From the NCBI RefSeq assembly GCF_024298845.1, contig NZ_CP101160.1, positions 186,001-250,000 on the forward strand: 64,000 bases of DNA, read 5' to 3'. Each line of letters begins with the position of its first letter. Position 1 is the first letter of the stretch. The translations under genes and the position numbers were made by a program. The notes under the pieces are model-generated. The model saw only the letters and a program-made list of their open reading frames with translations. It ran no database searches and had not been told where the DNA came from. This stretch comes from Natronosalvus amylolyticus (GTDB lineage: Archaea; Halobacteriota; Halobacteria; Halobacteriales; Natrialbaceae). Below are positions 1 to 9,575 of the stretch, in pieces.

Positions 1-3000
1 CGAGACAGACACCTTCGACATCGAGACCGCCGACGCGGACTCGCTGTCGATCGTGGACGCACCGGATTCGATCACCGCTGGCGGGTCAGTTACGCTCACG
101 ATCCAGGTGGTCGACAGATTCGACAATCCGATAGCAGACCAGACCCTCGCTGATTTCGAGGTCGTTTCCGAGCACGACGGCGAGATGTTCAGCGACGAGT
201 CGCTCACCCCCGACGGCGACGGGAACGCGACGGTGACGATCGCCGCGGACGGAATAACCAGCGCCGCTATCGATCACACGCTGACTGCGACGGCCGCCGA
301 CGTCAACGGGGACACCGCAGACATCGACGTCGGTGCAGGCGATGCGGATACACTCGAGATTCTCGACACGCCCGATACGATGACTGCAGGCGACTCGGTC
401 GACCTGGTGATCGACGTGACCGACCAGTACGAAAATCCGGCGTCAGGACAGCAACTCAGCGGCGTCACCGTGGCTTCCGAGCACGATGACGAGGTGTTCA
501 GTGTCGTCTCGCTTGCACTCGACGACAGCGGGCAGGCACCCCTCTCTATCGCCGAGGGAGGAGTGACGACAGCCGATGGAAAACACACGCTGACGGTCTC
601 CACTGATAGCGGAATAACCGATAGCGTCGACCTCGAGGTCCTCCCGACGGACACCGTGGCAGTCGAACTCTATCCGGCAGACGGGCAGACGGTCACAGCC
701 GGCGGAACGGTCGAATTCGACGCGAGCGCGTTCGACGCGTACGACAACCTCGTCGAGGACGATACGACGGCCTTCACGTGGCGGAACGCCACCAACGGTG
801 CGGTCGACGAGACGGTGGCCGGCAGCTACAAGGTGACCGCCACACTGGAGGGTGTGAGTTCGGAGACAGTTACTGTCATGGTCGAGCCCGCTACCGTCGA
901 TTCGATCCAACTCGAGCCCGCCGAGACCCAAACGATCGAGGCGGGCGAGACGGTCGAATTCTCGGCCACTGCCTACGACGAGTTCGATAACCTCGTCGAA
1001 GACGACGACACCGCATTCGGATGGGAAAACGCTGCCGACGGTACCTTCGATGAAACGGCCGCGGATAACTACAACGTGACCGCCACACTCGACGACGTTG
1101 TTTCCGAGCCCGTGACCGTCACTGTCGAAGCAGCAGTCGTCGATACTGTCGAGATCGACGCTGCGGACGACCAGACGATCACTGCTGGCAATGAACTCGA
1201 TTTCTCGGCGACCGCGCTCGACGCCTATGACAACCTGGTCACGGACGAGAACGCCGAGTTTACCTGGCAGAACGCCACTGCTGGTGCGTTCGAGGAAACG
1301 ACCGCTGGGTCGTACGACGTGACTGCGATGCTCGAGGACGTGTCGTCCGAGGTGATGACGGTCACCGTCGACCCGGCGGCAGTTGAGACGGTCGAAATCA
1401 CTCCCGACGCTGAACAGCCGATCGAAGCGGGCGAAGAGGTTGCGTTCGACGCGACGGCCTTCGACGCCTACGACAATATCGTCGAGAATTCGAACGCCGA
1501 ATTCACGTGGACGAACGCCACTGACGGGACGTTCGAACAGACCATCGCGGGAACCTACAGTGTGACCGGGACGATCGACGACGTGACGTCTGAGGCGACG
1601 ACGGTTACCGTCGAACCCGCGGCCGTCGAGACGGTCGAACTCGACCCGGGAGCCGACCAGACAGTCACAGCCGAAGAAACGATCGAATTCAACGCGAGCG
1701 CGTACGACGCTTACAATAACCTCGTCGAAGATTCGAACGCTGCATTCACGTGGACGAACGCGACTATCGCTGGCGTGTTCGAGAACACGACGCCGGGGAC
1801 GTACGCGGTGACAGCAACCGTCGACAGCGTGACGTCGCCGCAGACGAACGTGACCGTGCAGGCGCCGTCGAATTTCAGCATCTCCATCGACGGTTACCCT
1901 ACTGGCGTGGTCGAAGGCGACTCCGTAAACGTCGAGGTGATGATCACCAACGTCGGCGACCTCGAGGGAACCCAGAACGTGAGGCTGTCCGACTTCGACG
2001 GTAACGAGGTCGATAGCCAATCGGTTACGCTGACTGCTGGCGAAAACAGCTCCGCTACGCTCGTCTGGCAGACCGACTCGAGTGACGTTGGCGCTGGAAA
2101 ACTGACGGTCACAACCGACAACGAGAGTGCGGTCACGGAGACGATCGTGGTAGAAGCGGAACCTCCCCGGCGCTCCGCGTCGTTCGACGCGACAATTGAC
2201 GCAGTTACCGACACCGTGACTGAGGGCGAGCCGATCACGGTAAACGCAACAATCAAAAACAGTGGTGAACGCTGGGGCACACAACAGGTTACGCTGTCCA
2301 ACTTTGCGGATGAAGTGGTCGATACGACCGAGATCTCACTCAGTCGTGGCGAAGAGACGTCGATCTCGCTGAGCTGGGATACGACCATCGGAGACGCCGG
2401 TGAGGGCTCGCTGATCGTCAGGTCGGAAGACGAGACGGCGACGACTCACACGGTGGTACTCGAGAAATCCAATCCTGCGATTTTCGAACTTACCGATCCC
2501 GAGGTCCCACCTGCCGTCGAAGTCGGCGAGACCTTCGACGTGAGCGTCGTCGTCACGAACACCGGTGACCGCGTTGGAGAGCAACGGCTAGTTGTGTCGG
2601 TCGATGAGGTCGACCTCGAGGAAACCACGTTACTCACGCTCGAGGGGAATGAATCGGTGCGGATGGCGCTCGAAAACGTTTCGGTGGATACTGCCGGCGT
2701 CTATACGGTGGAACTCTCCTCGGATGATGACAGTCTCTCTGGTTCGGTAACGGTTAGGGAAGGCGAGGCTGACGCGGATGACGACAGTGGCGATGAGGAT
2801 GGGGTTGCTGGTGAGGACGAAACGAGCGATGTGGGTGGGGCTGATAGCGAGGATAAACCGGGCGACGCCGACGCCGGCGTTGCGGACGAAACTGGGAACG
2901 AGGATGGTGAGTCGGCTGCTTCCGATGGGCTGGCAGGTTTCGGGGTCGTTCTCACCCTGTTCGTGTTGCTCGTCGCGGCACTCGTTTCCGATCGCTGGCG

Positions 3001-3016
3001 GAGTCGTAACGTCTAA
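1..3016 (+). CDS. Large Ig-like/CARDB repeat surface protein, 5' end outside window
   Basis: The frame is open to the first base, so the true start lies upstream; the GTG at 53 is only the first in-window start. The visible part has two Ig/filamin-like domains, then five tandem copies of a roughly 80-residue Ig-like unit (about 653-1864) that share the segments AYDNLVED and FTW.NAT. Three CARDB-like domains follow (about 1870-2755), then an acidic Asp/Glu/Gly linker and a C-terminal hydrophobic helix ending in Arg. That tail (AGFGVVLTLF, then SDRWRSR) resembles the PGF-CTERM archaeosortase signal, with AGF replacing PGF. This fits a secreted, lipid-anchored S-layer-associated protein with an adhesive or spacer role. 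No catalytic motif is seen. The next gene, on the same strand, is another giant surface protein. Confidence 0.85.
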   Translation, partial: ETDTFDIETADADSLSIVDAPDSITAGGSVTLTIQVVDRFDNPIADQTLADFEVVSEHDGEMFSDESLTPDGDGNATVTIAADGITSAAIDHTLTATAADVNGDTADIDVGAGDADTLEILDTPDTMTAGDSVDLVIDVTDQYENPASGQQLSGVTVASEHDDEVFSVVSLALDDSGQAPLSIAEGGVTTADGKHTLTVSTDSGITDSVDLEVLPTDTVAVELYPADGQTVTAGGTVEFDASAFDAYDNLVEDDTTAFTWRNATNGAVDETVAGSYKVTATLEGVSSETVTVMVEPATVDSIQLEPAETQTIEAGETVEFSATAYDEFDNLVEDDDTAFGWENAADGTFDETAADNYNVTATLDDVVSEPVTVTVEAAVVDTVEIDAADDQTITAGNELDFSATALDAYDNLVTDENAEFTWQNATAGAFEETTAGSYDVTAMLEDVSSEVMTVTVDPAAVETVEITPDAEQPIEAGEEVAFDATAFDAYDNIVENSNAEFTWTNATDGTFEQTIAGTYSVTGTIDDVTSEATTVTVEPAAVETVELDPGADQTVTAEETIEFNASAYDAYNNLVEDSNAAFTWTNATIAGVFENTTPGTYAVTATVDSVTSPQTNVTVQAPSNFSISIDGYPTGVVEGDSVNVEVMITNVGDLEGTQNVRLSDFDGNEVDSQSVTLTAGENSSATLVWQTDSSDVGAGKLTVTTDNESAVTETIVVEAEPPRRSASFDATIDAVTDTVTEGEPITVNATIKNSGERWGTQQVTLSNFADEVVDTTEISLSRGEETSISLSWDTTIGDAGEGSLIVRSEDETATTHTVVLEKSNPAIFELTDPEVPPAVEVGETFDVSVVVTNTGDRVGEQRLVVSVDEVDLEETTLLTLEGNESVRMALENVSVDTAGVYTVELSSDDDSLSGSVTVREGEADADDDSGDEDGVAGEDETSDVGGADSEDKPGDADAGVADETGNEDGESAASDGLAGFGVVLTLFVLLVAALVSDRWRSRNV

Positions 3017-3150
3017 CGTAGCTGCCATATTTTCGACTATCGGTTCGTATTCGCTGTCACGGTTGGTTCCCTACTGAGGGGGTGATACTGTAGGGCCTCA
3101 TTTTGTGGATCCGATGGGATTTGAAGGTGTTCTGACACGCTCGAGTGCGG

Positions 3151-3204
3151 CCTGTCCCACGACGTGAAACAGTGTTTCAACCCGTAACATGAGGTGACTT
3201 TCAC
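3151..3204 (+). promoter_or_regulatory. Promoter repeat, copy A
   Basis: This is one of three near-identical ~55-bp elements (others at 33876 and 36199) that begin near TGTCCCACGACGTG and contain ACAGTGTTT, GACCC/AACCC, GTAACATGAGGTG and a small GTGA/TCAC inverted repeat. The GAGGTG block starts 29 nt before the ATG at 3220, the same distance as in copy C. Conservation only upstream of genes and the fixed spacing suggest an operator plus core promoter. Confidence 0.6.
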
Positions 3205-3219
3205 GCTATTTGAAAGAAG

Positions 3220-6200
3220 ATGAAGAACATGGAATCCGGGCAACGTCCTGGAACTGATGTACGTTCGACGGGATATCGTCGATTACTGGTACTGTGTGCG
3301 GTGTTTCTTGCAATCGTGATCGTTGGTGGCGGCGTGACTGCCGCCGTGGGGGTCTCGGGTTCGACATCGGACGCGGTCACAACTACTGCGGTCGATTCGA
3401 CATCGGCCGGCGAGGAAGTGTGGGGTGAAGCGCTTGGAGAGGGCACCGACGCAACTGAAGCGACGGTTGTCGACGGTGTCGTCTACGTCGGCACCGACGA
3501 CGGTGAGGTTCTGGCGCTCGATGCGGATACGGGCGAGGAATTGTGGACGAAAGAACTCGGTGCAGCAGTTCAGACGGCTCCATCGGTCGTCGACGGCGAG
3601 GTGTACGTCGGTACGGCATCGTTCAACGAAGATAATCATCTGTACGCGCTCGATGCCGCGAACGGGGATGAACGCTGGAGCGAGCCGACGGGTGACACGG
3701 TCAGGTCCTCCCCTGTCGTTTACGACGATCGCGTTTACGTGGGGACCGGGACCGACACGATCACGGCCTATCACCAGGAAAACGGCACTGAAGACTGGAG
3801 CGTCGACGACGGGCCTAGCTGGGCAACTGATGTATCTCCAGTTACGGCTGACGGGTCCGTATTCGTTCCAATCGAGAGTGGCGATCTGCTGGCGCTCGAC
3901 GCCGAAACAGGCGATGAGCTGTGGGAGAAAGCGCTCGATACGCGAGTCAGATCGACGCCAACCTACGTAGACGGCACCGTTTATGTCACCTCGAGTTCTC
4001 TGGAGAGTTCCGGCTGTATGGGGGCCTGTTACCCTCGCGAATTACCGACTTATACACACACGCTGCACGCGCTCGATGCCAGCGATGGGACCGAAGAGTG
4101 GACGTTTAGCGACGGAGTTGAGACCACAACCGGCGTGACCAGCCCGACCGTCGTCGGTGGGTCGACGGATGTGGTCTATTTCGCTTCGGCGAGACAGACG
4201 GCGTACGCAGTCGACGCCTCTGATGGTACCCTCGACCAGGAGTACGAAGTCGACGAGGGACTTCTCACGGGGACACCCACCGTTGCGGACGAAACCGTAT
4301 TTCTCACGACCACTCGCGGGTTCAATGACGCAGCCGGCATCTACGCGTTCGATACGGACACCGGCGACGAGCAGTGGTTTTTCGGTGACGAAAGCGTTCT
4401 CGCTTCCCCGATCGTTTCTGACGGATCAGTGTTCGTTCCGACTCGAGCGGGCGTCAGTGATTTGACCACCTACCGCGCCATCGACGCGGGCGTGGGCGTC
4501 TCGAGTCAGGACACGCAGGCAGTTCAGGGAACGAACGGGCACACCGACGCCTGGACGGGTACCGAACCCGACGAACCGATCGTCGTTGTCGAGGCCGAGT
4601 TGCGAGAGGAAGCTATCGTCGAAGATTTTGGTGACCCAGACCCCGATACCTTCAGCGTCGACGTCACGCTCAGAAACACAGGCAGCGAGACGGTCACCCA
4701 CGCGGCGACACTCGAGGTCGACGGCGAGGAAACCGATGTCCTCGAGACACCGGTCGAGGTCCCCGCCTATGGTGAACGCGACGTGACGCTGGAATCGGCA
4801 ATCGAGGAGCCCGGCGAGTACGACGTGAGCGTCGACGGGGAGTTCGTCGACTCGCTGTTGGTGCTTCCACAGGTCGATACGGTGTACATGGCCGATGCCG
4901 AGTTCGAGTCCGATCCGGTTCTGGCCGGCGAGGAGGTCGTCGTCGAAGCGACGTTCGAGAACCTCGGCGGATCTGGCGGAGACTACGACGTGTCGATGCT
5001 GGTCGACGGGGTCGAACACGACACGAAGACGTTCGACATCGACGGCAACGGGGTGGCGTCGGTTACCTTCGAGACGAGCATCGATGAGGCGGGCACGTAC
5101 GACGTCACGATCGACGGCGAAGACGGGAGCGTCGGCGTCGACAACCGCTCTGTGGGCACGATCGACGTACGCGAGGAAGCGACGTTCATCACCGACGGTG
5201 AACTTACCCAGAACCGCATTCTCGTGGACGAAAGCCTCCCATTCGACGTGACAGTTCGAAACATCGGGGACGAGGAAGACACTCACCAGACGACGGTGCA
5301 GTTCATCCCGGTCCTGGGAGAGGACCTGGAGCCCACTACTGTCGGAACCAGCACGATTCCGGCGAACGGGGAACTCGAGGATTCACTGGCCGTGCCGCCC
5401 AACGAAGTTGACGAAGTTGGGATCTACACAGTCACCCTCAGTGAAGAGACTGCAGAGGGGGACGAGGAACTACTCGACATCGGGACGGTCCAGGTGCTCG
5501 GAGATCCACTCCAGTTCAGGGACGCACGGCTGGTCAACGAGTCAGTCAACCCTGGCGAGTCGATCGAACTCGAACTCATTTACGAGAACGTCAAGAGCGA
5601 AGCGGTGAGCCAGGACGTAACGGTCGACAGAGATGGCGATGAGGTTGTCGAGACGATCGAACTCGAGGCCTACGAGACCGAGACCATCCGAATCGAGATC
5701 GATGGCTTCGACGAGTGGGGGGTGTACGATCTCACCGTTTCCGACGAGAAAACCGATGTAGACGGCCACACCGAAACGGTATTCGTCGGCGAATCCGACT
5801 ACTTCGTCCCCGAAAACGGCACGATCCAGGAAGCTGTCAACGCCGCCAGCCCGGGTGACGTGATCGCGGTCGCGGGCGGCACCTACGCCGAGTCAGTGGT
5901 TATCGACAAGGAAGGACTCGAGATCGTCGGGTTCGACGGTGAGAGGCCCGTTCTCGACGGGGAGGACGGGTCGCTGGCGACTGCATTCGACGTCCAGGCC
6001 GATGGCGTCACCATCGACGGCTTCGAGATCCGGAACTACACAGCGGATGGTAACTCAGATGGCGCGGGTGTACACGTCGAGGGACACACTGGCGTCGAAT
6101 TCGTCAACGGCTCGGTTACTGGCAGTGAGGGGAACGCGTTCTACCTCTGGGATGCTGATGGGCTACGCATTGAGAACACTACTATCTCGAATACAACTCC

Positions 6201-9200
6201 TGGATCCACTACAACACAAAACTTCGGCGCCAGAATTGATTCGAGCGACGATGTCGAAATCGTCGACAGTACATTCACACAGAACAACGTCTCAGCGATC
6301 GGTCATCCGAGCCAAAGTAGTACTGGTGGCGTACTGATCAGCGGAAACACGATTTCCGACAACACCGTCGTCGACATCCCTTCCGGAACGATCTCCAACG
6401 ACGTGATTGCGCTCAGTTCGAGTGGCCACTCGATCCTGGACAACGACTTCACCTCGAACGACGGAGCAATTTCCACATCGGGTGACTCCTCCTTCGTGAA
6501 CAACACCATGACCGACAACAGCGGTGGTATCGTCACCTGGTCGGGCGCACTCGTCGAGGACAACGTCATCACGGGCGGCACTGCCCCGATATCGACGAAC
6601 GACGAGAGCACTATCCGCAACAACACAGTCACTGACGTCGACGTGATGTGGGCGATTACGACGGGTGGCGACTCCGTCGTCGAGGACAACACTGTTAGCG
6701 GTGTGACCGGCGTTGGAATCGATGTCTCGGATAACTCGTACGTTCTTCAGGAAACGACCGTCAGGAACAACTCCGTCTCCAGCGACGGGGCGAACCTGGT
6801 GATCGAGAACGCGATCGATATGACGATCACCGAGAACACGTTCGACAACGGCCTCGTGTTCGAGGACATTGATGTGGCCGCAATCGACTTTCTGCCCGAT
6901 TTCCCACACGACATCACCGACAACACCGTCGGTGGTGATCCGCTCGTCTACGGTCAGGACGAAACCGCGCCGCAGATCCCCGACGACGCCGGACAGATCG
7001 TCCTGCTCAACGCCACGGACGCGGACATCTCCGGCCACGAGTTCGACGACGTGGTCGCGCCGATCCAGAGCATCGGGGGGACTGGCCTCTCGGTGACTGA
7101 CGTCACGATTTCGGGTGGTCCGGACGTTCGATCGACCGACACCGACGAGTGGGGTGCAATCGCCCTCTGGAACGAGACCGATGCCACCGTAACGAACTCC
7201 GACATCTCATCGGTGGGGGCATCGGGGATCTTGCTGAACGACGCACCTAACGCCGAGATTGGCGAGAACTCCATCACCGACGCGGACGGAACCGGTGTTG
7301 GAGTACACTTCAGCGACGAAACGCACGTGCACGGGAACGACCTCACGAACGTGAACGTTGGTGTCGACGTTTTCCATAGCGACCGATCCGACATCGAGGC
7401 GAATTCGATCGAATCGGTGGATGGCACCGCCGTTCGACTTCGAGCGTCGATCGACGTGACCGTCGATGACAACACCATTATCGACGCTTCAACCGTCGGT
7501 ATCCGCGGCTCGAGTCCCCACGATGTCGACGGACTCGTGGTGTCGAACAACGATATCACCGACGGCGATGGCGACGGGATCTGGATCGAGGAGAGTACGG
7601 CGCTCGAGGTTCACAACAACTCCGTCACGACCAACGACCGCGGAATCGTCCTCGAGTGGGGTTCGAACATGGACGATGACGGCGTCGTCGTCTCCGAGAA
7701 CGCCCTCGATCAGAACGGTGACGTCGGTATCGAACTCGGTGCAGGCACTGGTGATCTCGTAAACGTCAGCGTCACCAACAACACGATCGAACACACGCAA
7801 GGAATCGGTTTCCTGGTCGGGAGTACTGCTACCGACGTGGAGGTATCGCTCAACGAGTTCGTCCGGAACGACGATGGGGCGAAATACGAGTCCCAGTCCG
7901 GTCAACTGGACCTGACCGACAACGGGTGGGGCGATGCAACCGGGCCGAGCGGCGGCCTCGAGGATCCGCATACAGGAGCCGTTGCTGACGGCGACGGCGA
8001 TTCGATCGCGCCCTGGGTCCTCAGCGGTGACCCGGTCGAAAACGTTCGATTCGATCCGTTCCTCGGGGAACCGCCAGCGGAGCCCGTCGAGGAACCCGGC
8101 ACCATCGCGGGGATGGTAACTGATGCGGATGACGGAGCCCCGATCGACGGGGCCGATGTCGCGGTAGTCGACGGGAGCGATGTCGTTGCCGAGACGACCA
8201 CCGACGGGGACGGAACCTACGAACTCACCGTCGATCCGGGAACGTACGACCTCGCGGTCGACGCCGACGAGTACGAGCCACTCACGGTGAGCAACCTAGT
8301 TGTGAACGAAGACGAGGAAACCACCCAGAACGTCGACCTCGAGGCGGCAGCAACCACCGGCACGCTCACTGGTGAGGTGACGAACGCGTCCGATGGCGAG
8401 GCGGTGGCCGCGACGGTCGTTCTCGTCGACGTTGATGGGCTGCTCGGCCCTGCGGGCGAAGAGTACCCAACGATGACCGACGAAACCACGGGCGTCTACG
8501 AACATCCACTGCTCGAGCCGGGGACGTACGAGGTCCGGTTCGAAGCGCCTGGATTCGAGAACACGACTGTTGACGATTTGACTATCGACACCGGCGAACA
8601 GACGCTCGACACGGTGCTCGAGCCAATTGAAGGGGGCGATGACGACAGTGATGACGAGGACAGCGACGACGAGGACGAAGACGATAGCGACGACGGTGAA
8701 GGTGGTTCTCCGCCGCCAACGATGCCGGCACCCGCTCCGGACCCCGCTTCGTTCTCCATTGAATCCTTCGACGTTCCGACGACGATTGACGAAACCGAAC
8801 CTGTTACCGCCACGGTAACCATCGAAAACGTCGGGGAGGAATCCGGAACGGCCATTGTCGAGTTGCTGATCGACGGCGTCGTGTACGAAACTTCTTCGGT
8901 GGACCTCGAGGCCGGGGAATCGACCCAACTGAGCTACGAAATCGATGCCGACGAATTCGAAGATGGGAGCCACGAGATCCAGCTAGACGTTGATGGAACC
9001 CTCGAGTCGGCGGTCATCGACGTGAGTGCTGTCGCGGACGAGGAAGATAACGACGAGTCGGACGTAGATGAGACGGACGATGCCGACGACACTACCGATG
9101 TGGGAGATGACGACGATGGAGCGGACGATGACGGAACGCAGGCCGGCTCCGGAGACGAGGCCGACGATGAGGACGGGACGCAAACTGCAACCGAAGACGA

Positions 9201-9354
9201 ACCTGACGATGATGGCATAGAAACCGGTGATGAAGACGATGCGTCGCTCGACACCGACGACGATATGGCTGACGATAGCACGCCCGGTTTCGGCCATCTG
9301 GCTGCCCTCTTCGTCTTGTTAGCTGTTGCGGTGGCTTTGGGTCGGCGTCCTTGA
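3220..9354 (+). CDS. Giant surface protein: PQQ propeller, CARDB, beta-helix, PGF-CTERM
   Basis: This 2044-residue protein starts with a basic segment and a hydrophobic signal (about residues 22-45). Residues about 60-430 are a PQQ-type eight-bladed-like propeller with repeated V.G..YVGT and ALDA.TG..LW motifs. Four CARDB-like domains follow (about 450-857), then a long right-handed beta-helix of NosD/pectate-lyase type (about 860-1585) with many N-T-I/V and D-N-T rungs. Two carboxypeptidase-regulatory-like domains (about 1627-1800), an acidic linker, one more CARDB-like domain and a long Asp/Glu linker come next. The C-terminus has TPGFG, a hydrophobic stretch and GRRP, a canonical PGF-CTERM signal for archaeosortase processing. 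It is probably an S-layer-associated binding protein; no enzymatic residues can be assigned. The start at 3220 is supported by its spacing from the upstream repeat; MESG at 3229 is an alternative. Confidence 0.88.
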   Translation: MKNMESGQRPGTDVRSTGYRRLLVLCAVFLAIVIVGGGVTAAVGVSGSTSDAVTTTAVDSTSAGEEVWGEALGEGTDATEATVVDGVVYVGTDDGEVLALDADTGEELWTKELGAAVQTAPSVVDGEVYVGTASFNEDNHLYALDAANGDERWSEPTGDTVRSSPVVYDDRVYVGTGTDTITAYHQENGTEDWSVDDGPSWATDVSPVTADGSVFVPIESGDLLALDAETGDELWEKALDTRVRSTPTYVDGTVYVTSSSLESSGCMGACYPRELPTYTHTLHALDASDGTEEWTFSDGVETTTGVTSPTVVGGSTDVVYFASARQTAYAVDASDGTLDQEYEVDEGLLTGTPTVADETVFLTTTRGFNDAAGIYAFDTDTGDEQWFFGDESVLASPIVSDGSVFVPTRAGVSDLTTYRAIDAGVGVSSQDTQAVQGTNGHTDAWTGTEPDEPIVVVEAELREEAIVEDFGDPDPDTFSVDVTLRNTGSETVTHAATLEVDGEETDVLETPVEVPAYGERDVTLESAIEEPGEYDVSVDGEFVDSLLVLPQVDTVYMADAEFESDPVLAGEEVVVEATFENLGGSGGDYDVSMLVDGVEHDTKTFDIDGNGVASVTFETSIDEAGTYDVTIDGEDGSVGVDNRSVGTIDVREEATFITDGELTQNRILVDESLPFDVTVRNIGDEEDTHQTTVQFIPVLGEDLEPTTVGTSTIPANGELEDSLAVPPNEVDEVGIYTVTLSEETAEGDEELLDIGTVQVLGDPLQFRDARLVNESVNPGESIELELIYENVKSEAVSQDVTVDRDGDEVVETIELEAYETETIRIEIDGFDEWGVYDLTVSDEKTDVDGHTETVFVGESDYFVPENGTIQEAVNAASPGDVIAVAGGTYAESVVIDKEGLEIVGFDGERPVLDGEDGSLATAFDVQADGVTIDGFEIRNYTADGNSDGAGVHVEGHTGVEFVNGSVTGSEGNAFYLWDADGLRIENTTISNTTPGSTTTQNFGARIDSSDDVEIVDSTFTQNNVSAIGHPSQSSTGGVLISGNTISDNTVVDIPSGTISNDVIALSSSGHSILDNDFTSNDGAISTSGDSSFVNNTMTDNSGGIVTWSGALVEDNVITGGTAPISTNDESTIRNNTVTDVDVMWAITTGGDSVVEDNTVSGVTGVGIDVSDNSYVLQETTVRNNSVSSDGANLVIENAIDMTITENTFDNGLVFEDIDVAAIDFLPDFPHDITDNTVGGDPLVYGQDETAPQIPDDAGQIVLLNATDADISGHEFDDVVAPIQSIGGTGLSVTDVTISGGPDVRSTDTDEWGAIALWNETDATVTNSDISSVGASGILLNDAPNAEIGENSITDADGTGVGVHFSDETHVHGNDLTNVNVGVDVFHSDRSDIEANSIESVDGTAVRLRASIDVTVDDNTIIDASTVGIRGSSPHDVDGLVVSNNDITDGDGDGIWIEESTALEVHNNSVTTNDRGIVLEWGSNMDDDGVVVSENALDQNGDVGIELGAGTGDLVNVSVTNNTIEHTQGIGFLVGSTATDVEVSLNEFVRNDDGAKYESQSGQLDLTDNGWGDATGPSGGLEDPHTGAVADGDGDSIAPWVLSGDPVENVRFDPFLGEPPAEPVEEPGTIAGMVTDADDGAPIDGADVAVVDGSDVVAETTTDGDGTYELTVDPGTYDLAVDADEYEPLTVSNLVVNEDEETTQNVDLEAAATTGTLTGEVTNASDGEAVAATVVLVDVDGLLGPAGEEYPTMTDETTGVYEHPLLEPGTYEVRFEAPGFENTTVDDLTIDTGEQTLDTVLEPIEGGDDDSDDEDSDDEDEDDSDDGEGGSPPPTMPAPAPDPASFSIESFDVPTTIDETEPVTATVTIENVGEESGTAIVELLIDGVVYETSSVDLEAGESTQLSYEIDADEFEDGSHEIQLDVDGTLESAVIDVSAVADEEDNDESDVDETDDADDTTDVGDDDDGADDDGTQAGSGDEADDEDGTQTATEDEPDDDGIETGDEDDASLDTDDDMADDSTPGFGHLAALFVLLAVAVALGRRP

Positions 9355-9414
9355 ACCACGTTGGGTGCTTCCGGGAGTAGCTTGCAAGCGATTTTATCAG
9401 CGGTACAGGAGAAT

Positions 9415-9437
9415 ACCCCGAGGCTTGACCTCGGGGT
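9415..9437 (+). terminator. Hairpin; terminator or relic right end of a TnpB-type element
   Basis: ACCCCGAGG-CTTGA-CCTCGGGGT is a perfect 9-bp stem with a 5-nt loop, 60 bp after the giant gene, followed by GATTCACC. From memory it resembles the terminal hairpin of haloarchaeal IS200/IS605 (TnpB) right ends, but no tnpB is present. A simple transcription-ending hairpin is equally possible. Confidence 0.5.
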
Positions 9438-9470
9438 GATTCACCGGCTCGAGGCCGATCGTTCGTCCTC

Positions 9471-9553
9471 AGTACCCTCCCAAACGTCGACCGGTGAGTG
9501 AAATCACGCAATGCGGTTCGATTTCACTCACAACTGCAGGTTTGGAATACCAC
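9471..9553. repeat. Inverted-repeat intergenic element, copy 1
   Basis: The core is a perfect 12-bp inverted repeat, GTGAGTGAAATC (9494-9505) and GATTTCACTCAC (9520-9531), around a 14-nt loop. The left flank AGTACCCTCCCAAACGTCGACC also recurs. A second copy lies in opposite orientation at 52516-52594 with the same loop length. It sits between two convergent genes and may be a miniature mobile element or a structured RNA/protein-binding element. Confidence 0.6.
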
Positions 9554-9575
9554 TCAGTGCAATCCACTTCACGCA

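Noticed and set aside
443-2284. 613-codon minus-strand open frame opposite the Ig-repeat surface gene
   Set aside because: It is Arg/Val/Asp-rich with no domain pattern and mirrors the repeats of the plus-strand gene; high GC third positions leave the opposite frame open.
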